From Crocinitomicaceae bacterium (GTDB taxonomy: Bacteria > Bacteroidota > Bacteroidia > Flavobacteriales_D > Crocinitomicaceae): 64,000 bases of DNA. The notes under the pieces are model-generated. The model had not been told where the DNA came from. It searched no databases and saw nothing but the letters and a program-made list of their open reading frames with translations. A program made the translations under genes and the position numbers. The stretch is taken from the NCBI GenBank assembly GCA_016719925.1, contig JADJYC010000003.1:310001-374000 (forward strand). Direction: 5' to 3'. The first letter of the stretch is position 1; every line of letters begins with the position of its first letter. Shown piece by piece: positions 18,575 to 27,627 of this stretch.

Positions 18575-20814
18575 TTATTCTTTTGATTTTTGTTTTATTC
18601 CAAAATGTAAGCCAATGTAAATGTTGTATCCGGTGATTGGTGCCCACATCTGAGTTGCATCAAAAAACGCACCAAACGGATCATCTGCACTTATTATAGC
18701 ATTTTTCTGTATTACGTTTGCCAGGTTTTCACCTCCAATATAAAAATTGAATTTTTTGTATCGGTAAGTGATCTGACTGTTAACAATCCAGTATCTCTCA
18801 GATTCAATTCCACGCTGATACTCCAGCGGATTTGACGCAGTAGACGGTAATCTTTTTTTACCTACCCAGTTTCCTGTGATATCAAAGCTCCACTTCTTAT
18901 TTCGTGTTGTATATCCTGCATTAAAAAGAGATCTGAATACTGGTACAAATGCCATTTTGTGTAAGATGCCATGATAAGTTGAACGCACATCGTAGTATTT
19001 ATATGCCGCACGTAATTCCAATCCTTTAGCCGGCTTTACAGAAATTTCTGCCTGAAAACTATGTGAATATCCGCGGGCACTGACGCTGTAGATGTACAAT
19101 TGATTTGGCGATTCATCCATATCTATGATCAGCTGGTTATTAAAATGCGTGTAGAAATAATCAACAGAAAAAGTTGAAACTTCATCACGGATCATAAACT
19201 TCTGTGTAAATGTAATTCCTGAGCTGATTGCATCTTCTGGCCTGAAATCAGGTGAAACAATCCATTGCCGGCTGCTGGCCATGTAGCTGACATTATCAGC
19301 AAACGGATTTGGAATTCTGTATCCTCTTCCAACACTTATTCTCAGGGCATTTTTCGGATTGATATTCCATTTGGCATGCATGCGCGGTGAAAACAGTTCA
19401 CCATACATATTGTGATAATCTCCTCTCACCCCTGCCACCAGAATAAATTTATCACGTTCATTCAACGTGTATTCAAAAAAAGCACCCGGTACAATTTCAG
19501 TTTTGGTGAACGCAGAATCATTAAATGTCTGGTTATAATCATCCAGCAAAAAACTCAATCCGGTTTTAAAATTGTGGTTGGTGTTGCCAATGATATCATT
19601 GTAAATACTGTTAAAATAATATTTACGCTCAAGACCATTATAAATATTATTGCCAAACTGACTGTACATGTTGTGATACTCCAGCTGATTGATGAGACCT
19701 ATACTTCCGGCCGGTCTGTTTTTCAGAAAAAAACCTTGTTTGGAAAAAATTTCAGCGTGATATGTTTTGAAAATTCCCTGATATAAAATTCCGGCATCAT
19801 TATCAGGATCAAATCCAAGCTCTCCGCCTACCTGATCTGAAAAATTTGCACGAACTCCAAATTTGGTTTCATAATTTTTACCCTGATAGGACCACCTGTG
19901 AAGGAGCGCTCCAATATTACCCAGCGGAAAATCTCTGAATCCATCATCATTTACATCTGTCTCTAAAAAATATCCTGAATAATGAGCGAATGACATGGTA
20001 CTCCATTTGTCATTTATTTTTTTTGCACCGTGTAAATTGAATTCTGCCCTGCCAAATTTGTTTCCGTAAAAATTAAAATAGAATGCTTCACCGTTTTCAG
20101 GCTGTTTGAATTCAAGATTAATAAGTCCGGCCATGGATTCATATCCGTTGACAACTGAACCCGTTCCTTTGGTAATCTGAATGGATTCAATCCATGTACC
20201 GGGCGTAGAATTCAATCCGTATGACGTTGACAAACCTCTGACCATGGGAATATTTTCAAACTGAATCTGTGTGTAAATTCCATCGAGACCGAGCATCTGA
20301 ATTTTCTTTGCACCTGAAATTGCATCCGTCATATTCACATCAACAGATGCATTGGTTTCAAAAGATTCAGACAAATTACAGCAAGCTGCTTTTCTCAATT
20401 CATCCTGACCTATTTTTTCCACGTTGAACGGATCCAGCAAATCGATTGTTTTTCCCAGATTGATTCCGATCACCTCTACTCCTCCCAACATTTGTCCTGA
20501 TTGCAGATTAAAACAAGATCTGTTCTTACTTCTTTGACCTCAAATGCCAAAAGCTGATATCCTACTGCCTTAATAAAAAGGGTGTCAGGTAATTTACCGA
20601 CATGAATTTCAAATGAACCATCCAACCCTGAGACAGCCATATGAGTGTCAGATTTCCATTTTATTTTTGCGCCCGGAATTGGTTCAGTCTTTCCGTTTTC
20701 AGTGGCGACTATTTTTCCTCTGATTTCATTTTCAAGTTCGTGGTCATGATTTTCCTGTGACCACAAAACATGAATTATATTGAAAAAAAAGAGGATTAAA
20801 AAAACTCTTTTCAT
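18575..20814 (-). CDS. TonB-dependent receptor, probably for metal (frameshifted)
   Basis: Outer-membrane receptor that imports a ligand using TonB energy. The first part has a signal peptide and a carboxypeptidase-regulatory-like domain ('IRGKIVATENGKTEPIPGAK', 'GLDGSFEIHVG'). The second has the plug ('IQMLGLDGIYTQIQFENIPM', 'RGLSTSYGLNSTPG') and then the beta barrel, ending in 'YNIYIGLHFG'. The two parts are in different frames. Adding one base near 20508-20513 reads 'VLNLQSGQMLGGVEVIG', the normal link between domain and plug, so a single-base indel is likely. The plug resembles receptors associated with copper or other heavy metals, and the neighbours (HMA protein, cysteine-rich HYC protein) support that; the ligand is inferred. 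Confidence 0.87.
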
Positions 20815-20892
20815 GATTTTGATTTTAATAAATTAATGAAAGATTTTTATGACATGAATGTCAAAGGATTCAAAAAGAAACCTCTAAAAAAA

Positions 20893-21339
20893 TCAAATTC
20901 TGAAAACGTTGTAGAGCAAGGATATGTCTGCTGTCAGCAAAGGAGCATGACAACTAAATGATACAAGATCATTTTCATCTGAATGTCCAACAAAACTGAT
21001 TGGATCTATGAATGAAACCCAGACTGAAAAAAGTTTAATTTCAGTGGAAGAAAATGCTTTGAGTTTTGAACTGGTTAGGGTAAGTTTTTCAGTTTTACAG
21101 CATTTATTGTTTTTCTCTGTTTTCAGTAAATCATTTTCAGACAATTCATGAGAGTGACATGATTTTTTGCATGTTACTTCGTCTTCAACCGGTGTCTTTG
21201 AATTTTCACAAGTACAATTTGCATCACCAAAAAAAGAAACATCGGTGATTGAACCTTTGCAATAATGTAATTCAATGGAGTAACTGGTCAGTGAGAAACT
21301 GAACAATACAAGAAAGAAAAATGAAATACTCCGTTTCAT
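20893..21339 (-). CDS. HYC_CC_PP-type cysteine-rich secreted protein
   Basis: A 148-residue protein with a signal peptide and the signature 'IELHYCKGSITDVSFFG', several paired cysteines ('CTCEN', 'CKKSCHSH', 'KCCKTEK') and a C-terminal 'FSCHAPLL'. This is the pattern of the HYC_CC_PP family of Bacteroidota, small Cys/His-rich proteins encoded beside TonB-dependent receptors. It is the first gene of the set HYC protein - TonB receptor - HMA protein. A role in binding or delivering a thiophilic metal is an inference from the residues and context. Confidence 0.75.
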   Translation of the reverse strand: MKRSISFFFLVLFSFSLTSYSIELHYCKGSITDVSFFGDANCTCENSKTPVEDEVTCKKSCHSHELSENDLLKTEKNNKCCKTEKLTLTSSKLKAFSSTEIKLFSVWVSFIDPISFVGHSDENDLVSFSCHAPLLTADISLLYNVFRI

Positions 21340-21452
21340 GCTTTACAAAGATACAAAAACGAATGAGCTTGTCAATCAGGGTAAATTGGAATCTGTTTCG
21401 ATCCTTGGAATCCTTTCATGAATGAAATCAAATAACAATGTAAATTTGAACC

Positions 21453-22220
21453 ATGTTTTTTGTCTTATCCAAATTACTTGACTTTGTTGCGCATCCTTTT
21501 TACTGGATTGTCATTCTCTTTCTGATTGCCTGGTTCACCAAAAAGGAAAAACTCAGAAAGTGGACATTCTGGAGTGGAATTTCATGCAGTATTTTTTTTA
21601 CAAACACTGTCATGTTTTGTGAGATTACGCGTTTATGGGAACCTGACGGAAAAAAAATTGAAGAGCTTGGAAATTATGATGTAGCAGTAGTACTGGGGGG
21701 AATGGCAGAATATGACAATACACTTGACCGGCTGAGTTTGAGAAGAGGGGGAGACAGAATCTGGCAGGCAATCAATTTATATCATCTTGGCAAAGCAGAT
21801 AAAATTTTAATTTCAGGTGCAAACGGAGATCTTACAGATAAAGGTCTTGATGAAGGCAGGCAATTCAGAAAAGTTTTGATTGAAAATGGAATTCCGGCAA
21901 GTGATATTCTGGTAGATTCAGTTTCACAAAATACCTATGAAAATGCATTGGAATCAAAAAAACTGATTGACCTGCATCCTGAAATTAAAACAGTTTTATT
22001 AGTTACCTCTGCGCTTCACATGCCACGCGCTGAAGCGTGTTTTGAAAAAGCCGGATTTGAAAAAATGACCACTTTTACAACCGATCATTTTACAGGATCT
22101 GAACGTAATTATCAGTTTGATCAATGGATTATTCCCAACGAAAGTGTGCTTACTGACTGGAGCAGATTATTGCATGAAATCATCGGATACATGGTTTATT
22201 CCATGATGGGCTATCTCTGA
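21453..22220 (+). CDS. ElyC/SanA/YdcF-family (DUF218) membrane protein
   Basis: A 255-residue envelope protein. Two hydrophobic segments lie in the first 60 residues, followed by the DUF218 domain: 'YDVAVVLGGMAEYD', 'DRIWQAINLYHLGKADKILI', 'SGANGD', 'SQNTYENALESKKLI' and 'VLLVTSALHMPRA'. The SxNTYENA and TSxxHMxR motifs are the conserved core. Members such as ElyC and SanA affect peptidoglycan precursor lipid handling and envelope integrity. The 3' end overlaps the converging gene by 10 nt. Confidence 0.88.
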   Translation: MFFVLSKLLDFVAHPFYWIVILFLIAWFTKKEKLRKWTFWSGISCSIFFTNTVMFCEITRLWEPDGKKIEELGNYDVAVVLGGMAEYDNTLDRLSLRRGGDRIWQAINLYHLGKADKILISGANGDLTDKGLDEGRQFRKVLIENGIPASDILVDSVSQNTYENALESKKLIDLHPEIKTVLLVTSALHMPRAEACFEKAGFEKMTTFTTDHFTGSERNYQFDQWIIPNESVLTDWSRLLHEIIGYMVYSMMGYL

Positions 22221-22993
22221 ATATCCCTTTTTATCCAAACCTGTTTTCCTAAAAACAATGTAATGCCAATATGTGCAATCGGCAAGGGGAAAGAAGCTAA
22301 TCCCTGACTTGAAAAACCCGGGCCGGCTCCAATACTTCCGGTAACTCCCATACGTGAACTGAAGTATCTGACAAATCCCATACTGAATGAAACTGAATAA
22401 AATAAATCATCCGGACTTTTGTCCAAAGCCATAATATACAAGCTTGGAGTGACATCCAGAAACATGGAAAATTTTTCAGTATCAGATATATAAAATGACA
22501 TACCCACGCCGGTATAAAAAGCAAAATTTCCACCATAAAGAATAGGAGAAATAGTTCTCACGGGAATATGAAGTCCAAATTGTTTGTCAGAACCAAAACG
22601 CCAGGTATAATGAATATTTGCGGCCAGTAACGGAACGCTCAACGGATTAATTGAAACCGAATGGACGCGTATCTGAACTGAATCTGGTACATCAACCTGT
22701 TTCAGTGTATCACTTTTTACCGTTTCAGCAACAGATGATTCTTTAGATGAAAATGTTTTTATCTGAAGCGAATCATAGATCACAAAATACTTCAGCTGGT
22801 CTATTTTGATAGAATGAATTAACGTGTCATTTTTAGATGAAACGTAAGTGTAGTTCAGATTTTTAGTATCAAAATGATTGACGTTGCAGGCACGATCCAT
22901 CCCTGATTTAAAATAAAGTGTATCATTAAAATGCTGGGCAAAAGAAAAACCTGTAAAGAATATTAAAACACTATTTACAAGTTGAGCCCGCAT
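22211..22993 (-). CDS. Secreted protein with beta-barrel-like C-terminal half
   Basis: A 260-residue protein with signal peptide ('LIFFTGFSFAQ'). The first 80 residues, beginning 'FNDTLYFKSGMDRACNV', are clearly related to the short protein encoded just upstream at 22997-23269, and end in 'LKYFVIYDS' as that one does. The second half has the alternating pattern and Gly/aromatic content of a small outer-membrane barrel ('LHIPVRTISPILYGGNFAFY', 'GSIGAGPGFSSQG'). No named family is recognised. The two genes are separated by 3 nt and probably form an operon. Confidence 0.65.
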   Translation of the reverse strand: MRAQLVNSVLIFFTGFSFAQHFNDTLYFKSGMDRACNVNHFDTKNLNYTYVSSKNDTLIHSIKIDQLKYFVIYDSLQIKTFSSKESSVAETVKSDTLKQVDVPDSVQIRVHSVSINPLSVPLLAANIHYTWRFGSDKQFGLHIPVRTISPILYGGNFAFYTGVGMSFYISDTEKFSMFLDVTPSLYIMALDKSPDDLFYSVSFSMGFVRYFSSRMGVTGSIGAGPGFSSQGLASFPLPIAHIGITLFLGKQVWIKRDIQR

Positions 22994-22996
22994 AAA

Positions 22997-23269
22997 TTAT
23001 TCTTCTTTCTTTTTTGGTTTGGAAGAATCAATCACGAGTTCACCGTACTCATTATAAATCACAAATTTGTCTAATGAATCGAGCGGAATGCGGTTTTCAA
23101 CCAGCTTACCCCTTTTGCTTCTGTATTCATAGACCAGAAATTTTTCATCATGCTGACGAACTGTAACAGCCTTTACCATACCTGATTTATAATAAAGAGT
23201 ATCATTATACTGACCAAATAATCCGCCTGAACAAATAAATAAACCAGCAAGTACCAGAAGCATCTTCAT
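22997..23269 (-). CDS. Small secreted protein related to its downstream neighbour
   Basis: About 90 residues, with a signal peptide ('MKMLLVLAGLFICSGGLFG') and a mature part starting 'YNDTLYYKSGMVKAVTV' and containing 'SLDKFVIYNEYGE'. These match the first domain of the gene at 22211-22993, so this is the isolated domain without the barrel. The tail is Lys-rich. The start at 23269 is preferred over an upstream in-frame ATG at 23299, which would precede the signal peptide by ten residues. Confidence 0.62.
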   Translation of the reverse strand: MKMLLVLAGLFICSGGLFGQYNDTLYYKSGMVKAVTVRQHDEKFLVYEYRSKRGKLVENRIPLDSLDKFVIYNEYGELVIDSSKPKKKEE

Positions 23270-23388
23270 AATTAAGCGTTTAGTAAAACAAAAATACAAT
23301 TTTTAAACCGGTTATACCAAAATGTCAACAATTGATTCGGATAATTGATGAATAAGATTAATTTTACCACCATCTAAAAAGCAGACAC

Positions 23389-24601
23389 ATGAATTTACAT
23401 GAATATCAGGGCAAGTCAATTCTTGCAAGTTATGGAGTAGCAGTGCAGCGCGGAATTGTAGTAGAAAGCGTAGAAGAGTCAGTTGCAAAAGCAAAAGAAC
23501 TGAATAAACAAACCGGGACAGAGTGGTTTGTAGTTAAAGCACAGATTCACGCAGGTGGTCGCGGAAAAGGTATTGTCACTGAAACCGGTTCAAATGGTGT
23601 TGTGCTTGCAAAAGGTCTGGATAAAGTAGAAGAAAAAGTAAAAGGAATTTTAGGCGGACATCTGGTTACCAAACAAACTTCAAAAGATGGTAAAAAAAGT
23701 AAATAAAGTGTTGCTGGCTGAAGATGTTTATTATCCAAGGGCAAGTGAAACCAAAGAGTTTTACATGTCTGTGCTTTTAGACCGTGAAAGAGAAAGAAAT
23801 ATCATTGTTTATTCTACTGAAGGCGGAATGGATATTGAATCAGTTGCTGAACATACACCTCATTTAATTTTCAAAGAAGAAATTGATCCGCGTGTAGGTT
23901 TACAGGGATTTCAGGCAAGAAAAATTGCATTTAATCTTGGACTGAACGGTGAGGCTTTTAAACAAATGGTAAAATTTGTTGATGCACTTTACAGAGCGTA
24001 TGTTGGCTGTGATGCTTCTATGTTTGAAATCAATCCGGTTTTGAAAACTTCAGATGACCGCATTATTGCAGTTGACTCAAAAGTTTCTTTAGACGGAAAT
24101 TCTTTGGGAAGACATGCTGATTATGCAGCAATGCGCGATAAAACAGAAGAAGATCCAACCGAAGTAGAAGCAGGTGAAGCAGGACTGAATTATGTGAAAT
24201 TAGACGGGAATGTAGGGTGTATGGTTAACGGTGCAGGACTTGCAATGGCAACCATGGACATCATTAAACTTTCAGGCGGAAATCCTGCAAATTTCTTAGA
24301 TGTTGGTGGAACTGCAAATGCTGAACGTGTTGAAAAAGCATTCCGCATCATCCTGAAAGATCCAAACGTAAAAGCAATTCTTGTAAATATTTTTGGAGGT
24401 ATTGTTCGTTGTGACCGCGTTGCTCAGGGAATTGTAGATGCTTACAAAAATATGGGGGCTATTCCTGTTCCAATTATTGTAAGATTGCAGGGAACAAATG
24501 CTGCAGAAGCAAAGGCATTGATTGATGCTTCAGGTCTGAATGTTCATTCTGCAGTTTTGCTTCAGGAAGCATCTGATCTTGTAAAATCAGTTTTGAAATA
24601 G
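23389..24601 (+). CDS. sucC: Succinyl-CoA synthetase beta subunit, ADP-forming (frameshifted)
   Basis: ATP-grasp subunit of the TCA-cycle enzyme that makes ATP or GTP from succinyl-CoA. It begins 'MNLHEYQGKSILASYGV', with the Lys and ATP-grasp loop 'HAGGRGKG'. The second part has 'NPVLKTSDDRIIAVDSKVSLDGN' spread over the Mg-binding region, 'CMVNGAGLAMATMD' and 'IFGGIVRCDRVAQGI'. The two parts are in different frames around an A7 run at 23692-23698. With six A residues the sequence reads 'SKDGKKVNKVLLAEDVYYP', which is normal, and the total is about 403 residues, the usual length. Since the enzyme is a core TCA component, a sequencing error is the most likely explanation. sucD is not adjacent. 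A strong terminator follows. Confidence 0.93.
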
Positions 24602-24622
24602 TCTTAAAAATTTCTAAATACC

Positions 24623-24660
24623 AAACCCTGTCTTGTGTTCCATGAGACAGGGTTTTTCTT
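24623..24660 (+). terminator. Intrinsic terminator after sucC
   Basis: AAACCCTGTCT (24623-24633) pairs with AGACAGGGTTT (24645-24655) as a perfect 11-bp stem, followed by a T-rich tail. It separates sucC from map. Confidence 0.9.
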
Positions 24661-24682
24661 TTTTGTAATACCTTTGTGCTGA

Positions 24683-25459
24683 ATGATTATTTACAAAACA
24701 GCTGAACAAATAGAATTGATGCGTCAATCCGCTCAGTTAGTGTCACGTACTTTGGGCGAGATTGCAAAAATTATTGGTCCGGGTGTTACCGGACTTGAAA
24801 TTGATAAACTGGCTGAAACATACATTCGTGATCATGGCGGAAAACCAGGATTTTTAGGCATGTATGATTTTCCCAATACATTATGTATCTCTCCAAATGC
24901 ACAGGTAGTACACGGAATTCCTTCAAAAAAACCATTTGAAAACGGTGATATAGTTTCTGTAGATTGCGGCGTTCTGATGAACGGATATTATGGAGATCAC
25001 GCTTATACTTTTGAGATTGGTGATGTAAAACCTGAGGTAAAACAACTACTGAAAGTCACAAAAGAATGTCTTTATATTGGTATTGCAGAAACTAAAGCGG
25101 GTAACCGTATCAGTGATATCGGATTTGCAATTCAGCAGCACGCAGAAAAGCACGGATATGGTGTAGTGCGTGAGTTAGTAGGCCACGGACTTGGAAAAGA
25201 CATGCATGAAGATCCGCAGGTACCTAATTACGGAAAAAGAGGCTGGGGTAAAAAAATACAAAACGGACTAACCATTGCCATTGAACCTATGATTAACATG
25301 GGGACAGAAAAAATCAATCAGTTAAAAGACGGTTGGACAATTCTCACTGCAGACGGTTTGCCTTCGGCTCATTTTGAACATGATGTTGCTGTGGTGGATG
25401 GTAAACCGGTTATTCTTTCAACATTTGATTACATTGAAGAAGCTCTGGCTTCGCGCTGA
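24683..25459 (+). CDS. map: Methionine aminopeptidase, type I
   Basis: Removes the N-terminal methionine from nascent proteins in the cytosol. The 258-residue protein has the full dinuclear metal site: Asp94 ('VSVDCGV'), Asp105 ('YYGDHAYTF'), His168 ('LVGHGLGK'), Glu201 ('AIEPM') and Glu232 ('AHFEHDVAV'), with the substrate-binding His77 in 'VHGIPS'. There is no N-terminal zinc-finger extension, so this is subtype Ia. Its stop codon overlaps the start of the next gene by one base (TGATG). Confidence 0.97.
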   Translation: MIIYKTAEQIELMRQSAQLVSRTLGEIAKIIGPGVTGLEIDKLAETYIRDHGGKPGFLGMYDFPNTLCISPNAQVVHGIPSKKPFENGDIVSVDCGVLMNGYYGDHAYTFEIGDVKPEVKQLLKVTKECLYIGIAETKAGNRISDIGFAIQQHAEKHGYGVVRELVGHGLGKDMHEDPQVPNYGKRGWGKKIQNGLTIAIEPMINMGTEKINQLKDGWTILTADGLPSAHFEHDVAVVDGKPVILSTFDYIEEALASR

Positions 25460-26043
25460 TGGAAAAAATTGAAAGTAGTTCTTTCCGTTTTCCTGTTCTA
25501 TTTATTTTCGGACTTACACAGATTTTTAAAACACAGGCTTTTATTACACCTGTTTTTCTCACTTCCTTCATGCTGCTTTTTTGTTCGCTGCTTTTTTGGT
25601 TAATGAATCTGAAAGAACAGCGCGCCTGGCTTCTGATAATAATGGTGGGGATTCAATTATCATGGGCATTTTCAGATGTTTTTTTTACCGTATTTATCAG
25701 TCATTATTTGCCCTCAGCAACTGACCTGATCAACTCAAAATTGATTGGAATAATTTCACTTTCAGTTTTTTATTTGCTCACAGCATTTGCAGTTTATACA
25801 CTATTCATATTGAAGGATAAAAACAAAATTCCGTTTTCTGTTTTGACCATTCTTTTGATTTTGTCTGTTTTTTTGGTTTTTACTGATCAGCCTGTCATTT
25901 TCAAACTTTCAGTCATTCTTTTTTCACTGACATACTTTTTTTTCGGACAAACGGGTTCAGCTATGGAAACCAAGACTTTGCGGGTAGTTTCCTATCAGTT
26001 TCTGCTCCTGGGGCTTTTACAGTGTTTTGAATATTTTCTTTAG
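25459..26043 (+). CDS. Hypothetical integral membrane protein
   Basis: A 194-residue protein composed almost entirely of hydrophobic segments (five or six likely membrane spans), for example 'VFLTSFMLLFCSLLFWLMNL' and 'PFSVLTILLILSVFLVF'. No family is recognised. The start overlaps the map stop codon, implying translational coupling to map; a functional link is not evident. Confidence 0.6.
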   Translation: MEKIESSSFRFPVLFIFGLTQIFKTQAFITPVFLTSFMLLFCSLLFWLMNLKEQRAWLLIIMVGIQLSWAFSDVFFTVFISHYLPSATDLINSKLIGIISLSVFYLLTAFAVYTLFILKDKNKIPFSVLTILLILSVFLVFTDQPVIFKLSVILFSLTYFFFGQTGSAMETKTLRVVSYQFLLLGLLQCFEYFL

Positions 26044-26105
26044 AAAAGGTTCAATTCTGAAAGATTTAGCTATATTAGTAACACCCAAAGTGAAATTAAA
26101 GTCTG

Positions 26106-27090
26106 ATGAAAAAAGCATCTCTTAAAGATATTGCTGAAAGTTTGGGGGTATCCAAAGCCTTGGTGTCACTTGTATTAAATGGCAAAGGCGATGAACGTGG
26201 TATCAATCGTCAGACACAGGAAAAGTAAAGCTCAAAGCAAAGAGCTGAATTACATTCCAAATCAATACGCCCGTGGATTAAGAATCGGAAGAACAAATAC
26301 CATTGGTGTAATTGTTCCGGACATCTCAAATATTTTTTACGGAAAGCTTTGCAAGGCTATTGAGCAAGAGGCTTATTTGAAGGGATACAATCTCATCATT
26401 TCCAATACATATGAGGACGCCCAAAAAGAAAAAAAACTGATCAGTGATCTGATAAACAGAAATATTGACGGGTTGATTCTTGCCTCTTCTTTTGATGATA
26501 AAAATGAAATTGAAGGTTTGCGTCAGAATGATTTTCCATTAATTCTCGTTGACCGGACATTTGAAAATTTTAACGTGGATTCAATCACAGTTTCAAATAA
26601 AGAGGGTGCATCCAAAGCCGTGGAATTTCTCTATAGAAGCGGCGTTAAAAAGCCGGTTTGCTTTACCATTTCACCTGTTTATATCTCGTCTATTTCTGAC
26701 CGGATTCAAGGTTATCTGGGCGCTCTGAAAAATCAGCACGACGCCAAACTTTTTCAGATTCCTCACAACAACATTGAAGAAGGAGTTGCTGCCGCTCTGG
26801 CTGAATTAAAGCATCAGGATTTTGACGGAATCTTTTGTGTCAACAACAACATCGCTAAAGCAATTTTGAAATCGCTGGCCATTAATGGTGAAGGATTTGA
26901 AAATATAAAAATCATCAGCTTTGATGACATTGAAGTATTTGACATTGTGCATCCAAAAATTTCATCCATTTCACAACCCATTGAAGAAATGGGTAAAAAG
27001 GCTGTTATGCTGCTGATAGACCGCTTTGACAATCCTGAAGGACATCAGCCTCAGCAAATTGTAATGGACACTGTACTCATTGAGCGCTGA
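26106..27090 (+). CDS. LacI-family transcriptional regulator (frameshifted)
   Basis: DNA-binding repressor or activator with an N-terminal HTH and a C-terminal sugar-binding-protein-like effector domain. The HTH starts at 26106 with 'MKKASLKDIAESLGVSKALV' and 'SLVLNGKG'. The hinge continues in another frame: 'YIPNQYARGLRIGRTNTIGV' and 'VPDISNIFYGKLCKAIEQEA', then 'DGLILASSF', 'LVDRTF' and 'IKIISFDDIEVFDIVHPKIS'. Adding one A in each of two A-runs between 26222 and 26240 restores 'QEKVKLKAKELNYIPN', the LacI consensus hinge, so two one-base deletions are the simplest explanation. No sugar-utilisation gene is adjacent, so the effector is unknown. Confidence 0.88.
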
Positions 27091-27127
27091 ATTTAAATCC
27101 CGATTTTATTATTCCCTATTATCTTTT

Positions 27128-27157
27128 TTGTCAGAAACGGCAAGTTTTATATATTTG
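27128..27157 (+). promoter_or_regulatory. Bacteroidota-type promoter for tRNA-Ser
   Basis: TTG at 27128-27130 and TATATTTG at 27150-27157, 19 nt apart, match the Bacteroidota -33 TTG and -7 TAnnTTTG boxes. The tRNA starts 15 nt after the -7 box. Confidence 0.75.
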
Positions 27158-27171
27158 CACCCTGTTTTTAA

Positions 27172-27260
27172 GGAGAGGTGCCTGAGAGGCCGAAAGGAAC
27201 AGTTTGCTAAACTGTCGTACTGAGAAATTGGTACCGAGGGTTCGAATCCCTCTCTCTCCG
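27172..27260 (+). tRNA. tRNA-Ser (GCT)
   Basis: Acceptor strand GGAGAGG pairs with TCTCTCC (one G-U), followed by discriminator G. There is a D arm, an anticodon loop with GCT ('TTTGCTAAA'), a long variable arm as expected for serine, and a T arm 'GAGGGTTCGAATCCCTC'. The CA of the CCA end follows in the DNA. It reads AGY serine codons. Confidence 0.95.
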
Positions 27261-27414
27261 CAGATTAATTAAGCACGCACTGAGCGGAACGAAAAAAATA
27301 AATTAAACGCGTTCAAATTTATTTTTGAAGTGCAGCGAAGCAAGATGCGAAGAAGATTGGTGATTAATGAATTTGGTCAAGGTTCCTCGTTTAAAGGATC
27401 ATAAACCAAGAAAT

Positions 27415-27430
27415 AATCCCTCTCTCCGCA
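27415..27430 (+). repeat. Degenerate duplication of the tRNA-Ser 3' end
   Basis: The sequence AATCCCTCTCTCCGCA repeats the 3' end of the tRNA-Ser gene (27245-27262), lacking one CT dinucleotide. It lies 155 bp beyond the tRNA. A tRNA followed at a distance by a copy of its 3' end is the layout left by integration at a tRNA gene; the DNA between has no intact gene. Confidence 0.55.
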
Positions 27431-27473
27431 AGTTTTTAAATCAATTTTTTTAGTTGTATTTAAAAATCTGAAG

Positions 27474-27503
27474 TTGCAAAGAATAAATATCTGTTTATCT
27501 TTG
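27474..27503 (+). promoter_or_regulatory. Bacteroidota-type promoter for the tRNA-Pro region
   Basis: TTG at 27474-27476 and TATCTTTG at 27496-27503 with a 19-nt spacer, the same spacing as at tRNA-Ser. The first element downstream is the degenerate tRNA-Pro copy at 27521, not the functional tRNA, which lies 370 bp further on. Confidence 0.72.
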
Positions 27504-27520
27504 CACCGCCTTTAAGGCCT

Positions 27521-27607
27521 CGGGGTGTAGTCACGCAAAAATTGCGAGATAAACTCCGCCCGGTTATCGCGTCACGCCAAAGCGTGAAGGTCGAGTGAAT
27601 CGGGGTG
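27521..27607 (+). other. Degenerate tRNA-Pro-like element with replaced anticodon arm
   Basis: It starts with the same CGGGGTGTAG as the real tRNA-Pro at 27874 and shares CCCGGTTATCGCG of the D arm and AGGTCGAGTG of the variable/T arm. About 25 extra bases containing a CGCAA-AAA-TTGCG hairpin are inserted before the D arm. The anticodon arm is replaced by a perfect hairpin TCACGC-CAAA-GCGTGA. The end reads AATCGGGGTG instead of the acceptor complement CACCCCG, so no cloverleaf can close. It cannot be a working proline tRNA but may be transcribed from the promoter just upstream. Confidence 0.7.
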
Positions 27608-27627
27608 AAATTTGAGGAGGGAGAGAG

